Shown here: positions 21,692 to 33,055 of the stretch, in pieces
Layout: each line of letters starts with the position of its first letter
Position numbering within the stretch: position 1 is the first letter of the stretch
DNA from: Crotalaria pallida
Taxonomy: Eukaryota > Streptophyta > Magnoliopsida > Fabales > Fabaceae
Reading direction: 5' to 3'
Length of the DNA stretch: 64,000 bases
NCBI GenBank assembly: GCA_037953625.1
Contig: CM075654.1
Coordinates: 51,653,001-51,717,000 of the forward strand
The notes under the pieces: model-generated
Databases searched by the model: none
Told to the model about the DNA's origin: nothing
What the model saw: the letters and a program-made list of their open reading frames with translations, nothing else
Translations under genes and position numbers: made by a program

Positions 21692-23262
21692 TGTAAGATC
21701 CATGAAGAATGTTTTGATAAATGCCAAAAGGTTTTGAACAAGCTACAAATGTGTTGATCAAGTTCAAGCTCAACAAGCAACAACAAACATCAAGTTATGA
21801 AGAGAGAACCAACTCATGAAGACTTAGTTTGGTAGTTTATGTTTTATTGTTTTATCTTTTGCCTCACAAGTCTTTTAGTTTATGAGTTTGGGTAGAGTTT
21901 ATTAGAGGGTAGTGAATCTCTTTTGATTGCATGATTTTATCATATTTTGAGTATTCACTTTGCCTAAAATCAATAGGTGGCTTAAAGGTTTGAAAGAAAA
22001 GGTTTAGTTTTTGAGAAAACAAGTTTTAAGTGATTTTTAATGTTAATAATCGATTAACAGATTTTGATAATTGATTAACAGTGTATTTTGAACTGTTAAT
22101 CGATTAACAAACTTTTGATAATCGATTATCTGAACTTTTACTCGAGTAAAACCTTTTTCACTCGAGTGAAATTTATGCAGCTTTCGTATTACTCGAGTAA
22201 CACTTATTTTACTCGAGTAAACAGGGTCTGTAACTGTTTTAAATACGTTTTTCACTTCTCAAAAGCCATTCTAAGTGCTCCAACTTTTGGGTATTCTATA
22301 TAAACCTTTTCCTAATCATTTCTATCAACTAGAATCATTTTGATACACAATTTTACAAAGAATCAAAGCCACACTATTCTCTCTCACTCTCTCAAGATCA
22401 AAGCTCTCATTTTTATATTCTTTGATCAAGAACCTTGAATCTCTCATGTTGATCTTTTCATAGCTTTTGAAAGAGATTCATAGGATTGTTATTGTTTTTC
22501 ATTTTGAGTTGTAATCATTGCAAGAGGCAAACATTCTACAACATTGGAAGCCTTGATTTTGTGGAATCAAGCAAAGTTATTTGGAAGCCTTGGTGAGGCA
22601 TTTCATCAAGCACTTGGAAGCCTTGTTGAAGAACAAGCAATTGGAAGTCTTGTGAGTGAAGCAAGCAATTGGAAGACTTGTTGTGGGGTATCGGCAAGCA
22701 AGAGAAGAGGTTAGATTAGATATCAATAGGGTTACAAGGCAAGGGTGTGGTATCCTTTGTAGGCTAGCAAGAAGGAAGTCTTGTGAGGCATTTACTTGTA
22801 ATTTGAGAAACTCTAATTCCTCATAGTGAAGAATCTCTCTTGGTTGAAGAGGGGACTGGAGTAGCTTTCAAGTGGATGAAAGTGAACCAGGATAAATCAC
22901 TGTGTCGTATCTCTAAACTCTCTACTCTTTACAATTCTTGTTATTAATTGTGTTCTTGATTGAAAACCTAGAAAAAGTGATTTTTCTATATTTGATTGAA
23001 CTGAATCTTTATTGTGCAAAATTGATAAAGGGAAAATCATTTTCATAACCTAGGTGAATCAATAAGAATATTGGTGTTGATTGTTTCCGCTTAATCTCTC
23101 ATATAATATTTGTTAATTGATTGATTTTCATTGGTTTTAATCGTTTAGATTTGTTTCTTGCGAAAATCTTTCAAAGTTTCTATAACACCTATTCAACCCT
23201 CCCTTCTAGGTGTTCTCCTAGTGTTCCTAGTTGTTTCACCCACCGAGTGTAGTTTTTCAACA
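21692..23262 (+). repeat. right LTR of the gag-only Sirevirus (1571 bp)
   Basis: It starts TGTAAGATCC after AAGGGGGAGAT and ends GTTTTTCAACA, followed by ATTCT. The first 1209 bases match the left LTR closely. The last 362 bases do not match and lack ACTCGAGT motifs, yet keep Sirevirus-type end features (a CCCTCCCTTCTAGG-like block and a terminal CAACA). Confidence 0.9.
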
Positions 23263-23267
23263 ATTCT
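23263..23267. repeat. target-site duplication ATTCT (right)
   Basis: Matches 17612-17616 exactly. Confidence 0.92.
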
Positions 23268-23329
23268 CACCCTTACAACCACCACAGGTACAGGTCAGGA
23301 GCATAGCTGTTATTTGGACCGAGTAGGAG

Positions 23330-23352
23330 CACACTTCCCCACGGGAAGTGTG
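23330..23352 (+). promoter_or_regulatory. LTR leader hairpin, family X
   Basis: Arms CACACTTCCC and GGGAAGTGTG pair perfectly over 10 bp around a CAC loop. It follows ACCGAGTAGGAG and lies 43 bases after the predicted acceptor. Equivalent hairpins of different sequence are at 27368 and 38099. Confidence 0.65.
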
Positions 23353-23758
23353 AGTAATTTATTTTTATTATTGTTGAGTCGTACTGGGCCATATTATGGA
23401 TTACTATGTATTTTTAAGAATTATTTAATAATTGTATTTTTAATCTCAAGTTGTATATTCGGTGGCCCGGGCTCTTTATTTGGTTTTCTCGGAAATATAA
23501 GCATTTTCATCTTAGTATTTTATCCCAGGATAATGGGAGAAGAATTAAATTATATATGTATACTCTGTCTGGATGCCTGGTTATTAGGGAAACTATTTTG
23601 AACAGGTTACAGGTTAAAGTAAATTTTTGGGAAAGTCCATAAAACAGAGGAAACTCTGTCCGATTTTCGGGAAAAATTATAATAAGTATTTTAATTAAAA
23701 AGAAATTTTCAAATCCATATTTTCAAAATAGGTAAAATAAAATAGGTTGTTACATTTA

Positions 23759-23770
23759 TGGTATCAGAGC
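23759..23770 (+). other. primer-binding site of element X
   Basis: TGGTATCAGAGC lies four bases after the LTR end at 23754. Confidence 0.9.
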
Positions 23771-23982
23771 AGTTGTCCTCGGCCTCGGAGTCGCGAGTTA
23801 CTCCAATGGTTATCTCACCAAGAGAGTAACCGAAAAGTAGTGTCAAGTCCGGTTGTAGTAGGTCAGTATGTTTATATATAATATGTATATAAATATTTAT
23901 ATATACTTAGATGGACTTAGCCAATTCTATAGTTATCAATTATTCGTGCCTTAACTTGTTTCTATTACTGAACTCTAGTATT

Positions 23983-24290
23983 ATGGAAGACACATCTAGT
24001 AATAGAGCTAAGGTTGTGTCAATCCTAAGGGACTTAGTTCAGATGGACTTAAGTCAAATAGAGGCGATTGCCGTTTCTTGTGCTACACCACTATGCCCAT
24101 GATGTGGGAGACCTCATCGGGGTATATGATGGTTCTTGCTCAACTCAAAGAGGAGGAATGTATCTTATGGTTGAAAAGGACGAAGGGAATCCAGACGGGA
24201 AGTGTAGAGGCATATTATGTCCCTAAGATAGGAAATTACATCAGAACCTCAAGTCTCCGTCCCGATTCAGTTATATAAGACAAACTTGTC
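23983..24290 (+). pseudogene. gag: decayed Gypsy gag remnant of element X
   Basis: After the primer-binding site an ATG at 23983 opens a frame whose first 25 codons resemble the start of the gag of element Y (an ILRDLVQMD-like stretch against ILEYLVQMQ). The frame ends at 24102. A second, shifted frame (24078-24278) has a short LAQLKEEECILWLKR stretch that loosely recalls the gag core. The rest of the element, including pol and the 3' LTR, is missing or unrecognisable. The resemblance is short, so confidence is modest. Confidence 0.4.
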
Positions 24291-24299
24291 CAATTCAGT

Positions 24300-25389
24300 T
24301 TAGAAAGAAAGACGAGCGCTAGTATTCTAGTTAGAGACCCACCAATCGCATTGATAATATTGTCACTAATGGAGAGTAAGGTTAGAACTGATCACTCTAA
24401 CTTTTACATCTGTAGGGGATAATGTTATCAACAGACCCGACAGTGATATTGCTCTTAGTAGAGGTGAGATTGGGATTAGCTACCCCAGTCTTTGCGTTTA
24501 CTAACAGATGATATCATTGCAATTTCCAATTTAATTAGAACAACCAACATAGGAATATAATCATTATGTATATGTGAAATAATTATCCTTAGTTATTGAA
24601 AGTTAAATAAATAATTCAAATTTTTCTAATCATTATTACCATATGAAATCATTATCCTTAATTTTACAAGTTTTCAAATCACTATATAATATGAGTATTT
24701 ATCAAATGTTCTACCAATTTATCAAATAATTGTATTTTTATACCCAAGCCATTGGAGTACAATCTGGGCCTCCCATATTCATAGTAATTACTATCCATCG
24801 TCATAGTAATTCACGGATTCATAGTACAATCTGACGAGTCCAAAAAAAAAATAATAACTAGATGACTCCTCAATAATGTTTTAGTGCTTCTGTTTTAGAA
24901 TAATTGACTCACGAACTTATTGATATTCAGGTAAACGACAATCTCACAATTATATTTGCCTTCAATATTTGTATTTTTTCGTCATTAAATCTTTTTATTT
25001 CTAATATTTCTCGCTTATCTTAATTTATATATTATTTGATTCTTAAATTTCTCTCTAATTGCTTACTTCAATTCAATATTTTGAAGATGATTCGAGGGAC
25101 TAAAGCTTTAATATCAGAAAACTTCATCTACGGCTGCAACAATTCCTTCTATAATATATTGTTTATTGTAATAGATAGAAATCATCCTACATAATAATAG
25201 GATTTGATTTTCCTCCTATAATATATATATTTTGTTTATTGTAATAGATAAAAACCATTCTATGTACAAATAGGATTTAATTTTATGCTAGATGTAAATA
25301 TTGTTTTATGCTTGATTTGATTCTAATGTACAAATAGGATCTGATCGTATAAGGTTTGATTTGAATTCTTACCTTTTCTGATGTACACC
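24300..25389. other. AT-rich spacer, no gene seen
   Basis: The right limit of element X cannot be placed. The stretch has short internal duplications (for example around 25140-25290, two copies of a TATTGTAATAGATA-containing unit) but no coding signal. Confidence 0.6.
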
Positions 25390-25394
25390 GAAGG
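25390..25394. repeat. target-site duplication GAAGG (left) of element Y
   Basis: It matches GAAGG at 34827-34831. Confidence 0.93.
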
Positions 25395-26047
25395 TGTAAC
25401 ATCCTCAATTAAATTTCAAAGTTTATTTATTTCGATAACAAACTTAGAATGTTGAAGGTTAATGAAAAACTAAGTGCTAATTAAATAGGACTAAAAATAG
25501 TGGGAAAATAATTAAAGTTATTAAATACAAGGGAAAATTAGGAATAAAAATTTATAGCTCAAAACAAAAATTCGACCGTTGGATATGAAGTTGGGGATTT
25601 TAGAAAGCTTGTGTAAAAATTTGAGCAAGATCCGACGGTTAACGAAGAAGTTATGTCGAAGTCAATGCGCAAAAAAAAAGAAAGAAAAGAGTTGCATCAG
25701 ACCTGGGCCTCGCGCTCAAGCGCCATGAGGCGCGCCCAGGCGCGACCTGGTCGCAGCAAGCGGATCAGTACGTGTAGTGAGGGGCGTTTTGGGCATTTTG
25801 CCCACCCCAAATCCATTTTTAACCACACATAACCTCATATCATGACTAAGTACGAGTTTCCCCTCACTTCCTCTACTTCTTCGTGGCTTTCTTGTGAGAA
25901 GGGAGGGGTTGAGCTTCATCTTCTTCCTCATCCCAAGCTCCAAACTCCATAGCTAGCATCAAACTCTCTACTTCTTGCTTCAATCAACATCAAACATCAT
26001 CATTTTCTCTCTCTTAGGTTTTTCCCTCACCTCAATCAAGCATCAAG

Positions 26048-27326
26048 GTAAGGATTAGTCAAGTGCTTCTCTTGTTCCTTCCCCTTGATCATGGCTTGTC
26101 ATTATTTTGTTTACTATGGTCACTTTCTCTATTTTCTAAGAATAAACATTGGGTTCATTATCTTTGGATGTCTTCACCATTTTTTTCTAAGGACTAGGAG
26201 AGCTTTTAAACCTTCCTTATTTCACTTCCCAGTGTATTTTGACGCATCATTGAGTGGCTCTTGGTTGATATCAAGCTCGGTCGAAGCACTCCAGTTCTAG
26301 GACCCCAATCTCGGTTAAGGTTTTCACTTTCTTACTCACTTTTGAGGTAAGGAGTGGGTTATAGTGAGTATTACCATACTCTGGGGTTTAGTTTACGATA
26401 TGCATATAATGGGTACTAAGAATTTATTTGCTAGATAGAATATTGCACCATAGGTTATTTAATAAATAGAATTTGTGAACTAAGAATAATAGGAATGATA
26501 ATAAGAACATGCTTGAATTATGTTATTTGAGTTATAGAATATAATGTTGATAATGTTGAGAACATGCCTGGATTGTGATGATTGATTTTCAATGTATAAC
26601 GGTGATAATTGGGCAACATGAATGTTTAAATGTAGTGTTTTAAGAGGGTAATGTAATTGTTAAAGAGTTTAAGAGTTGATAATGTTAAAAGAATGAAATG
26701 AATTATACCCGGGCGCAGTAAGTTGTGAGTGCACAGGAGTGCAGACGCAGTAGGTCGTGACCAGGGGAAAGAGTGAAAATGAATTATACCCGGACGCAGT
26801 AAGACGTGAGTGCACAGGGGTGCAGACGCAGTAGGTCGTGACCAGGGACATAATGAAATGAATTATACCCGGGCGCAGTAAGTCGTGATCGCGCAATGGT
26901 GCGAACGCAGTAGGTCGTGACCAGGGGAGAGTGAAACATACCCGGATGCAGTAAGTCGTGATCGCGCAATGGTGCGAAGGCAGTAGGTCGTGACCAGGGG
27001 AATAAGAAACATACCTGGGCGCAGTAAGCCGTACCTGCACGTTAGTGCGGACCCAGTAGATCGTGACCAGGGACAGATTGAAAATAATTATGAATATGAT
27101 TAAAGTGTAAGGAACAAAAGACTTTATGAAAATGATGTATAAGAATGAATATGCAAGATTGACTTGAGTAACCAATGGAATATTTTGATAATGAATTGTG
27201 ATATGTTGAGCTTTATTATATTGTGAATGAATTGTTAAATGTGTATGGCTTGGTATAGCATTATGTCGTATTTGGAAACTGCTTCCCCATTTTATGTGTA
27301 ATACTCACTCCTTACTATTTCCACAG
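26048..27326 (+). other. predicted LTR leader intron, element Y 5' LTR
   Basis: The donor CAAG|GTAAGGATT is at 26048 and the acceptor TTTCCACAG|GTACGG ends at 27326, with CTCAC about 20 bases upstream. A second equally good donor, TGAG|GTAAGGAG, lies at 26347, so two introns or alternative donors are possible. Length is 1279 or 980 bases. Confidence 0.55.
26706..27074. repeat. five-copy tandem repeat in LTR Y intron
   Basis: Five copies of about 60-80 bases share CCCGGGCGCAGTAAGTCGTG at the start and GCAGTAGGTCGTGACCAGGG at the end. The same array is at 33715-34082 in the 3' LTR. The units are GC-rich in an AT-rich setting and not CRISPR-like. Confidence 0.88.
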
Positions 27327-27367
27327 GTACGGAGGCTGAGTTTGCACTTGATCAGGCCGAGCAGGAG

Positions 27368-27390
27368 TACTCTCCCTCACAGGGAGAGTA
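27368..27390 (+). promoter_or_regulatory. LTR leader hairpin, element Y
   Basis: Arms TACTCTCCCT and AGGGAGAGTA pair over 10 bp around a CAC loop, overlapping the end of GCCGAGCAGGAGTAC, 41 bases after the predicted acceptor. The 3' LTR copy (34378-34400) has one stem change. Confidence 0.65.
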
Positions 27391-27821
27391 AGTTTCTTAT
27401 ATATATGTAGGACATGGGAATGTCCTGGGCCCGATGATGTGATTTGATTCATTTTTGTTGTATATATTGTATATAGCTTTTTGGGGGCCCAGGACGACTC
27501 CTTTTGGGTAGGAGTCTTATTTTGGGAAAAGTACTGTTTTCCACAACTTGTTAATATTTCCGCCATACTCTGATGTTTTATACTTGCTATTCCGATGTGT
27601 GCACGAAGTTGCACAAGCTGTGATATATGTATATAGCCCTGCTGGCTTCTGGAATTTGAAAATGTTATTGTTTATCAGGTCACAGGAAAAACCAGAATTT
27701 TGGGAAAGTCCTAAAAACAAACGAAACTCCGTCCATTTGACGGAAGATTTTTATAAGTTTAAAATAAAATTTTAAATTCACTATTTTATTTAAGGGTAAT
27801 TAATGGTAGGTGTTACATTTA

Positions 27822-27833
27822 TGGTATCAGAGC
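27822..27833 (+). other. primer-binding site of element Y
   Basis: TGGTATCAGAGC lies four bases after the 5' LTR. Confidence 0.93.
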
Positions 27834-27994
27834 AGTTTCCCTCGGCCTTTGGAGTTATGAGCTACTCCAGTGATTACTCACCGAGCGAGTAATCGATGTT
27901 TATAGTTTAGAGTCTAGAATTTATTTATAGGATGTTCATACCATTATTTATTTTGTTAAGCATTAACTGTCGACCTTGTCCATGACTAAACAGT

Positions 27995-29036
27995 ATGGCT
28001 GGTAGACGGGTCGATAATGACGGGATCCGCGCTATTCTGGAATATCTGGTACAGATGCAACAGGATCAGGCTGCTAACATGGCGCAAATGCATCATAACC
28101 AGGGGGAGAACATAGCAGTAGCAGCTGCAGCAGCAGCAACAGCAGCAGTATTGAATCCTCAACCACCAGCTCCAGTTGCGACTGATTGGTTGGCACGATT
28201 CAGGAAGAATGATCCGTTAAAGTTCGAAGGAGGGTTCAACCCCGATGGGGCACAGCTTTGGTTGCAGGAGATTGAAAAGATCCTGAACACTATGGCACCA
28301 CGGAGGAACAAAAGGTTCTTCTAGCACAGTACATGTTGACTAGTGAAGCGGAACACTGGTGGCAAAAGATGCGGAGGGGTCTGGAGGCGAACAACCAGGC
28401 GATCACTTGGGAGTTGTTCAAGGACCGTTTTCTCGGCAAATACTTTCCCGAGGATGTCCGAAGAGAGAAGGAGATAGCTTTTCTGCAGCTAGTGCAAGGA
28501 AATATGAGCGTTAGGGAGTATGCTGCTAGGTTTGAAGACTTAATCCGATATGCAGGGAGTTACAGAGATGCTGAGGAAAGGACCAAGTGCATCAAGTTCG
28601 AGACCGGACTTCGTTCCGAAATTAAGATGGCTTTTGAATATCAGAACATCGCCAACCTGTCTCAACTGATCAACATGACTAGCACTTATGAAAAGAGCCG
28701 AAAACAACGTGCAGCTGAGAAACGCAGCAAAAATGTTCAAAAGGCTGGAGGTCCTATCAGGGGCAAGAGTTCGGTGCAGCGACCAGGTCCTTACTCCCAG
28801 CCTAGAACAGGCCAAGCAGTGAGTACCTTTGGTCCTATTCCGACTTGTCCACATTGTGGTAGGCACCATAGGGGAGATTGCTGGACACTGGATCCGAGTA
28901 AGGGGGGTCCAACCTGTTACAAGTACGGACAGCCGGGTCACATTATGGCAAATTGTCCTAGAAGTGCAGTCAAGAAGGAGGTGAATGTAGCCAAGGTGCA
29001 GAAAGCTAGTGACAATCGGGCGACTCGGAAGGCAAG
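27995..29036 (+). pseudogene. gag: Gypsy Gag, broken by two frameshifts
   Basis: The ATG at 27995 starts a Retrotrans_gag-type protein: an Ala/Gln-rich N-terminus, a DPLKFEGGFNPDGAQLW block, the EAEHWWQKM core and a CYKYGQPGHIMANC knuckle. The usual second Cys of the knuckle is Tyr-Gly here (C-X2-Y), so zinc binding is doubtful. A one-base shift near 28294 ends the first frame at 28324, and gag resumes in another frame from 28333. A second one-base shift near 29030 separates gag from protease. In intact relatives gag and pol are one frame, so both shifts are damage, unless they are assembly errors. Without repair this copy cannot make Gag. Confidence 0.88.
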
Positions 29037-32000
29037 GTGTATACTCTGGATGGCGAGGAAGTTACTGATGCCGATGAGCTGATTAGAGGTACCGGTTATG
29101 TTAATGATATTCCTTGTGGTATTCTCTTTGATTGCGGAGCTACTCATTCATTTATTTCTGCCGACTGCATGAAGAAGTTAGGATTGTCTGCAGTAGAAAT
29201 GCCTTACAAATTATCTGTCTCTACTCCCACAAATTCTTCTGTAGTCACATCAACGATGTGTTTGGATTGCCCACTTCGAGTATTGGAGCGGGAATTCAAA
29301 GTAAATCTAATCTGTTTGCCTCTAACTAAGCTGGACATCATTCTGGGCATGGACTGGATGTCTCGGCACCATGTTCTGATTGATTGTCATCAGAAATCAA
29401 TCACTATCAGTGATCTTTCGTTATCTGCCCTGGAAATGAATGAGGAGGCAGAGACTAGTCAGATTCCGATAGTCTGCGAATTTCCAGAAGTCTTTCCTGC
29501 ATAGATTCCTGGATTACCACCGAATAGAGAAGTGGAGTTCAGTATTGATCTGATGCCTGGTGCAGGTCCTATTTCAATAGCCCCGTACAGGATGGCACCT
29601 CCGGAATTAGCGGAGTTGAAAAAGCAGATAGAGGAGCTTTTGTCTAAGGGCTTAATTAGACCGAGTGTGTCACCCTGGGGAGCTCCGATTCTCTTTGTTA
29701 AAAAGAAGGACGGAAGTCTCTGAATGTGTATCGACTACAGGCAGTTGAATGCTGTGACTGTGAAAAACAAGTATCCTCTACCTCGCATCGATGATCTGTT
29801 GGACCAATTGCGAGGAGCAGCCGTATTTTCTAAAATTGACCTCCGATCAGGATACCATCAAATCCGTATCCGAGAGGAGGACATCCCTAAAACGGCATTC
29901 AGGTCGAGATATGGTCATTTTGAATATGTAGTGATGTCCTTTGGTCTCACGAATGCTCCGGCCATCTTCATGGACTATATGAACAGGATCTTCAGGCCTT
30001 ACTTGGATTCTTTTGTTATAGTCTTCATTGACGACATTCTCATCTATTCTAAGAGTCCAAGTGAGCATGTCGAGCATCTGAGAATAGTGTTGCAGATTCT
30101 CAAAGCCAAACAGCTTTATGCAAAGCTTTCTAAATGTAGTTTCTGGTTGAATGAGGTGCAGTTTCTGGGGCATGTCATTTCTGAGAAGGGTGTTTTTGTT
30201 GACCCTTCTAAGGTGGAAGCGGTGCTTAAGTGGGAGAGACCCAAGTCCATTACTGAGATCAGAAGCTTTCTTGGTATGGCTGGGTATTATCGGAGGTTTA
30301 TTGGGGGGTTTTCTAAGTTGGCCCTTCCTTTGACAACTCTTACACGGAAAGGTGTTCCGTTTGAGTGGTCCCCCGAATGTGAAGAAAGTTTCCAGGAATT
30401 GAAGAGGCGGTTGACTAGTTCCCCAGTGTTGATTTTGCCGGACCCCACTCAATCCTTCATGGTGTATTGTGATGCTTCAAAACAAGGGTTGGGTTGTGTG
30501 TTGATGCAGCAAGGACAAGTCATAGCTTATGCATCCAGACAATTAAGGCAGCATGAACAGAACTATCCCACTCATGATCTTGAGTTGGCGGCAGTAGTCT
30601 TTGCTTTAAAAGTCTGGAGGCATTATCTATATGGTTCAAAGTTCGAAGTCTTTAGCGATCACAAAAGCCTTCGCTATCTCTTCGATCAAAAGGAGTTGAA
30701 TATGAGACAGAGGAGGTGGATGGAATTTCTAAAGGACTACGACTTTGATCTTCAGTATCATCCGGGCAAAGCCAATGTAGTGGCTGATGCACTAAGCCGT
30801 AAGACTTTGCATGTCAGCAATCTCATGGTGAAGGAGATGCAATTGATCCAGGAGTTCAGTGACCTCAACTTGAACATGCAAGTGAATGAGAAGAGCATTG
30901 TTCTAGAAATGTTGCTGGTTACCAATGACTTGATTGGACTTATTAAAGAAAGACAAGCTGATGATGCGGAACTGCAAAAGTTGTTGGAAGGGGCATCGGG
31001 CAATGAAGAGCCCGACTTTGTGAAGGGTTCTGATGGCATTATCCGATTTAGGGGTCGGATATGTGTTCCTATGGATTTCGAAGTTAGAAGAGATATCCTT
31101 TGGGAAGCACATCGAACCAAGATGAATTTCCATCCCGGTACAACAAAGATGTACCAAGATTTGAAAAAGATTTATTGGTGGCCGAAGTTGAAAATCGACG
31201 TGGCCGATCATGTGTCTCATTGCCTAACTTGTCAAAAAGTTAAAATTGAGCATCAAAAGCCTGGTGGTCCTTTGCGATCACTTGATATCCCGGAGTGGAA
31301 ATGGGATAGTATAGCTATGGACTTTGTGACGGGTCTACCTAGGACTACTGCCGGTTGTGATGCAGTTTGGGTGGTTGTGGACCGTCTTACAAAGTGTGCG
31401 CATTTTATCCCTATTCACAAGAAGTACACTCTGGAGAAGTTGACTCAATTGTATATCAGGGACATAGTGAAGCTGCATGGTGTTCCTACCAGTATAGTAT
31501 CCGATCGCGATCCGAGGTTTCTGTCTAGATTCTGGCAGAGTCTTCAGCAGGCGTTGGGTACTAAGCTTAAATTCAGTACGGCTTATCATCCACAGACAGA
31601 CGGACAATCTGAGCGTACTATCCAGACACTTGAGGATTTGTTGAGAGCATGTGTTCTGGAGCAAGCTGGTAGTTGGGAGAAGTTACTGCCGTTGATGGAG
31701 TTCACTTACAATAACAGCTTTCACTCCAGTATCTGTATGGCACCATTTGAGGCTCTCTACGGGAGGAAATGTAGGACGCCTTTGTGTTGGTTCCAGATAG
31801 GTGAGAATCTATTGACAGGTCCTGATATTGTGAAAGAAACAACTGAGAAGATCACAATGATCAAGAATAAGATGAAAACTTCACAGGATCGCCATAAGAG
31901 TTATGCTGATAGGCGAAGGAGACCTTTGGAGTTTGATGTTGGGGATCATGTATTCCTAAGAGTGTCTCCAGTTACAGGAATCGGTAGGGCAATTATGTCC

Positions 32001-32363
32001 AGGAAACTAACTCCTCGATTTGTTGGGCCTTATGAGATTCTGAAGAAGGTTGGCCCGGTGGCTTACAAGATTGCCTTACCCCCTCACTTAGCAAGGCTTC
32101 ATGACGTGTTTCATGTTTCACAGCTAAGGAAATACGTTCATGATCCTTCTCATGTGGTCACCATGGATGATTTGCCTTTGAAGGAGAATTTAACTTTTGA
32201 AGTGTTGCCAGTTAGAATTGAAGACAACCAAGTGAAGCAGATCAGAGGAAAGAAAATCTCTTTGGTGAAAGTTATCTGGATCAGGAACAATGTGGAAGAG
32301 GCTACATGGGAATTGGAGGACAAGATCAGGCAGTCTCATCCACTATTGTTCGACGCCAACTGA
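29037..32363 (+). pseudogene. pol: Gypsy Pol: protease, RT, RNase H, integrase, chromodomain; two stops
   Basis: Protease carries the active site as FDCGATHSFIS (Cys in place of the usual Ser/Thr after Asp). Reverse transcriptase has the CIDYRQLN, SGYHQIRI and FIDDILIYS motifs. RNase H has YCDASKQGLG. Integrase has an HHCC finger (with HCLTCQK) and the catalytic region beginning MDFVTGLP, with SDRDPRF near the second Asp. The C-terminus is chromodomain-like (LVKVIWIRNNVEEATWELE). The frame is broken by TAG at 29502-29504 between protease and RT and by TGA at 29721-29723 just before CIDYRQLN; the TGA is a C-to-T type change from an Arg codon. From 29724 the frame is open for 879 codons. This copy cannot yield full-length Pol. 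Confidence 0.92.
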
Positions 32364-32399
32364 ATTTCGAGGACGAAATTCTGGTAAGTGGGAGAGAAT
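32364..32399 (+). other. polypurine tract of element Y
   Basis: A GAGGACGAAATT block followed by AAGTGGGAGAGAAT directly precedes the 3' LTR. Confidence 0.88.
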
Positions 32400-33055
32400 T
32401 GTAACATCCTCAATTAAATTTCAAAGTTTATTTATTTCGATAACAAACTTAGAATGTTGAAGGTTAATGAAAAACTAAGTGCTAATTAAATAGGACTAAA
32501 AATAGTGGGAAAATAATTAAAGTTATTAAAGACAAGGGAAAATTAGGAATAAAAATTTATAGCTCAAAATAAAAATTCAACCGTTGGATATGAAGTTGGG
32601 GATTTTAGAAAGCTTGTGTAAAAATTTGAGCAAGATCCGACGGTTAACGAAGAAGTTATGTCGAAGTCAATGCGCAAAAAAAAAAAAGAAAGAAAAGAGT
32701 TGCATCAGACCTGGGCCTCGCGCTCAAGCGCCATGAGGCGCGCCCAGGCGCGACCTGGTCGTAGCAAGTGGATCAGTACGTGTAGTGAGGGGCGTTTTGG
32801 GCATTTTGCCCACCCCAAATCCATTTTTAACCACACATAACCTCATATCATGACTAAGTACGAGTTTCCCCTCACTTCCTCTACTTCTTCGTGGCTTTCT
32901 TGTGAGAAGGGAGGGGTTGAGCTTCATCTTCTTCCTCATCCCAAGCTCCAAACTCCATGGCTAGCATCAAGCTCTCTACTTCTTGCTTCAATCAACATCA
33001 AACATCATCATTTTCTCTCTCTTAGGTTTTTCCCTCACCTCAATCAAGCATCAAG

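Larger units (their letters stand above)
17617..23262 (+). mobile_element. gag-only Sirevirus (TR-GAG type) with mismatched LTR 3' ends
   Basis: A complete insertion flanked by ATTCT. It has LTRs, a Met-tRNA primer-binding site, one intact gag ORF, multiplied polypurine tracts and no pol: gag ends at 21226 and the right LTR starts at 21692. This is the design called TR-GAG, mobilised by autonomous relatives. U3 and R of the two LTRs are nearly identical (about two differences by eye over 1.2 kb), but from GGATAAATC onward the left (18827-19374) and right (22901-23262) ends are unrelated. Confidence 0.88.
16210..23287 (+). other. predicted LTR leader intron, family X (now holding a Sirevirus)
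   Basis: The donor CTAAG|GTAAGGGG is at 16210 and the acceptor CCACCACAG|GTACAGG ends at 23287, with CTCAC about 20 bases upstream. After subtracting the 5651-base Sirevirus insertion the intron is about 1.43 kb, close to the other families. Confidence 0.55.
14209..23754 (+). repeat. 5' LTR of Gypsy family X (about 3.9 kb, split by a Sirevirus)
   Basis: The LTR starts TGTAACATCCC at 14209 and ends GGTTGTTACA at 23754, followed by a primer-binding site. A Sirevirus at 17617-23262 interrupts it; removing that insert and one ATTCT copy leaves about 3.9 kb. In plus orientation it carries a GC-rich leader (14700-15290), a donor at 16210, an intron with a two-copy tandem repeat (about 16905-17235), an acceptor at 23287 and a hairpin at 23330. 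The base 5' to the start (CCACG) should be the target duplication, but no matching 3' end is present. Confidence 0.82.
25395..27817 (+). repeat. 5' LTR of element Y
   Basis: It starts TGTAACATCC and ends GGTGTTACA. It contains a leader with C/T-rich sequence (25850-26045), predicted donors at 26048 and 26347, a five-copy tandem repeat (26706-27074), a predicted acceptor at 27326 and a hairpin at 27368. Confidence 0.93.

Noticed and set aside
26706..27074. Possible CRISPR array
   Set aside because: Units are contiguous, diverged and lack unique spacers of constant length, they recur in both LTRs, and this is a plant genome.
26669..27175. 168-codon minus-strand open frame with repeated LLRP/TTYCV-like segments, and its twin at 33678-34184
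   Set aside because: It is an antisense reading of the GC-rich tandem repeat in LTR Y. The periodicity is that of the DNA repeat and there is no domain.
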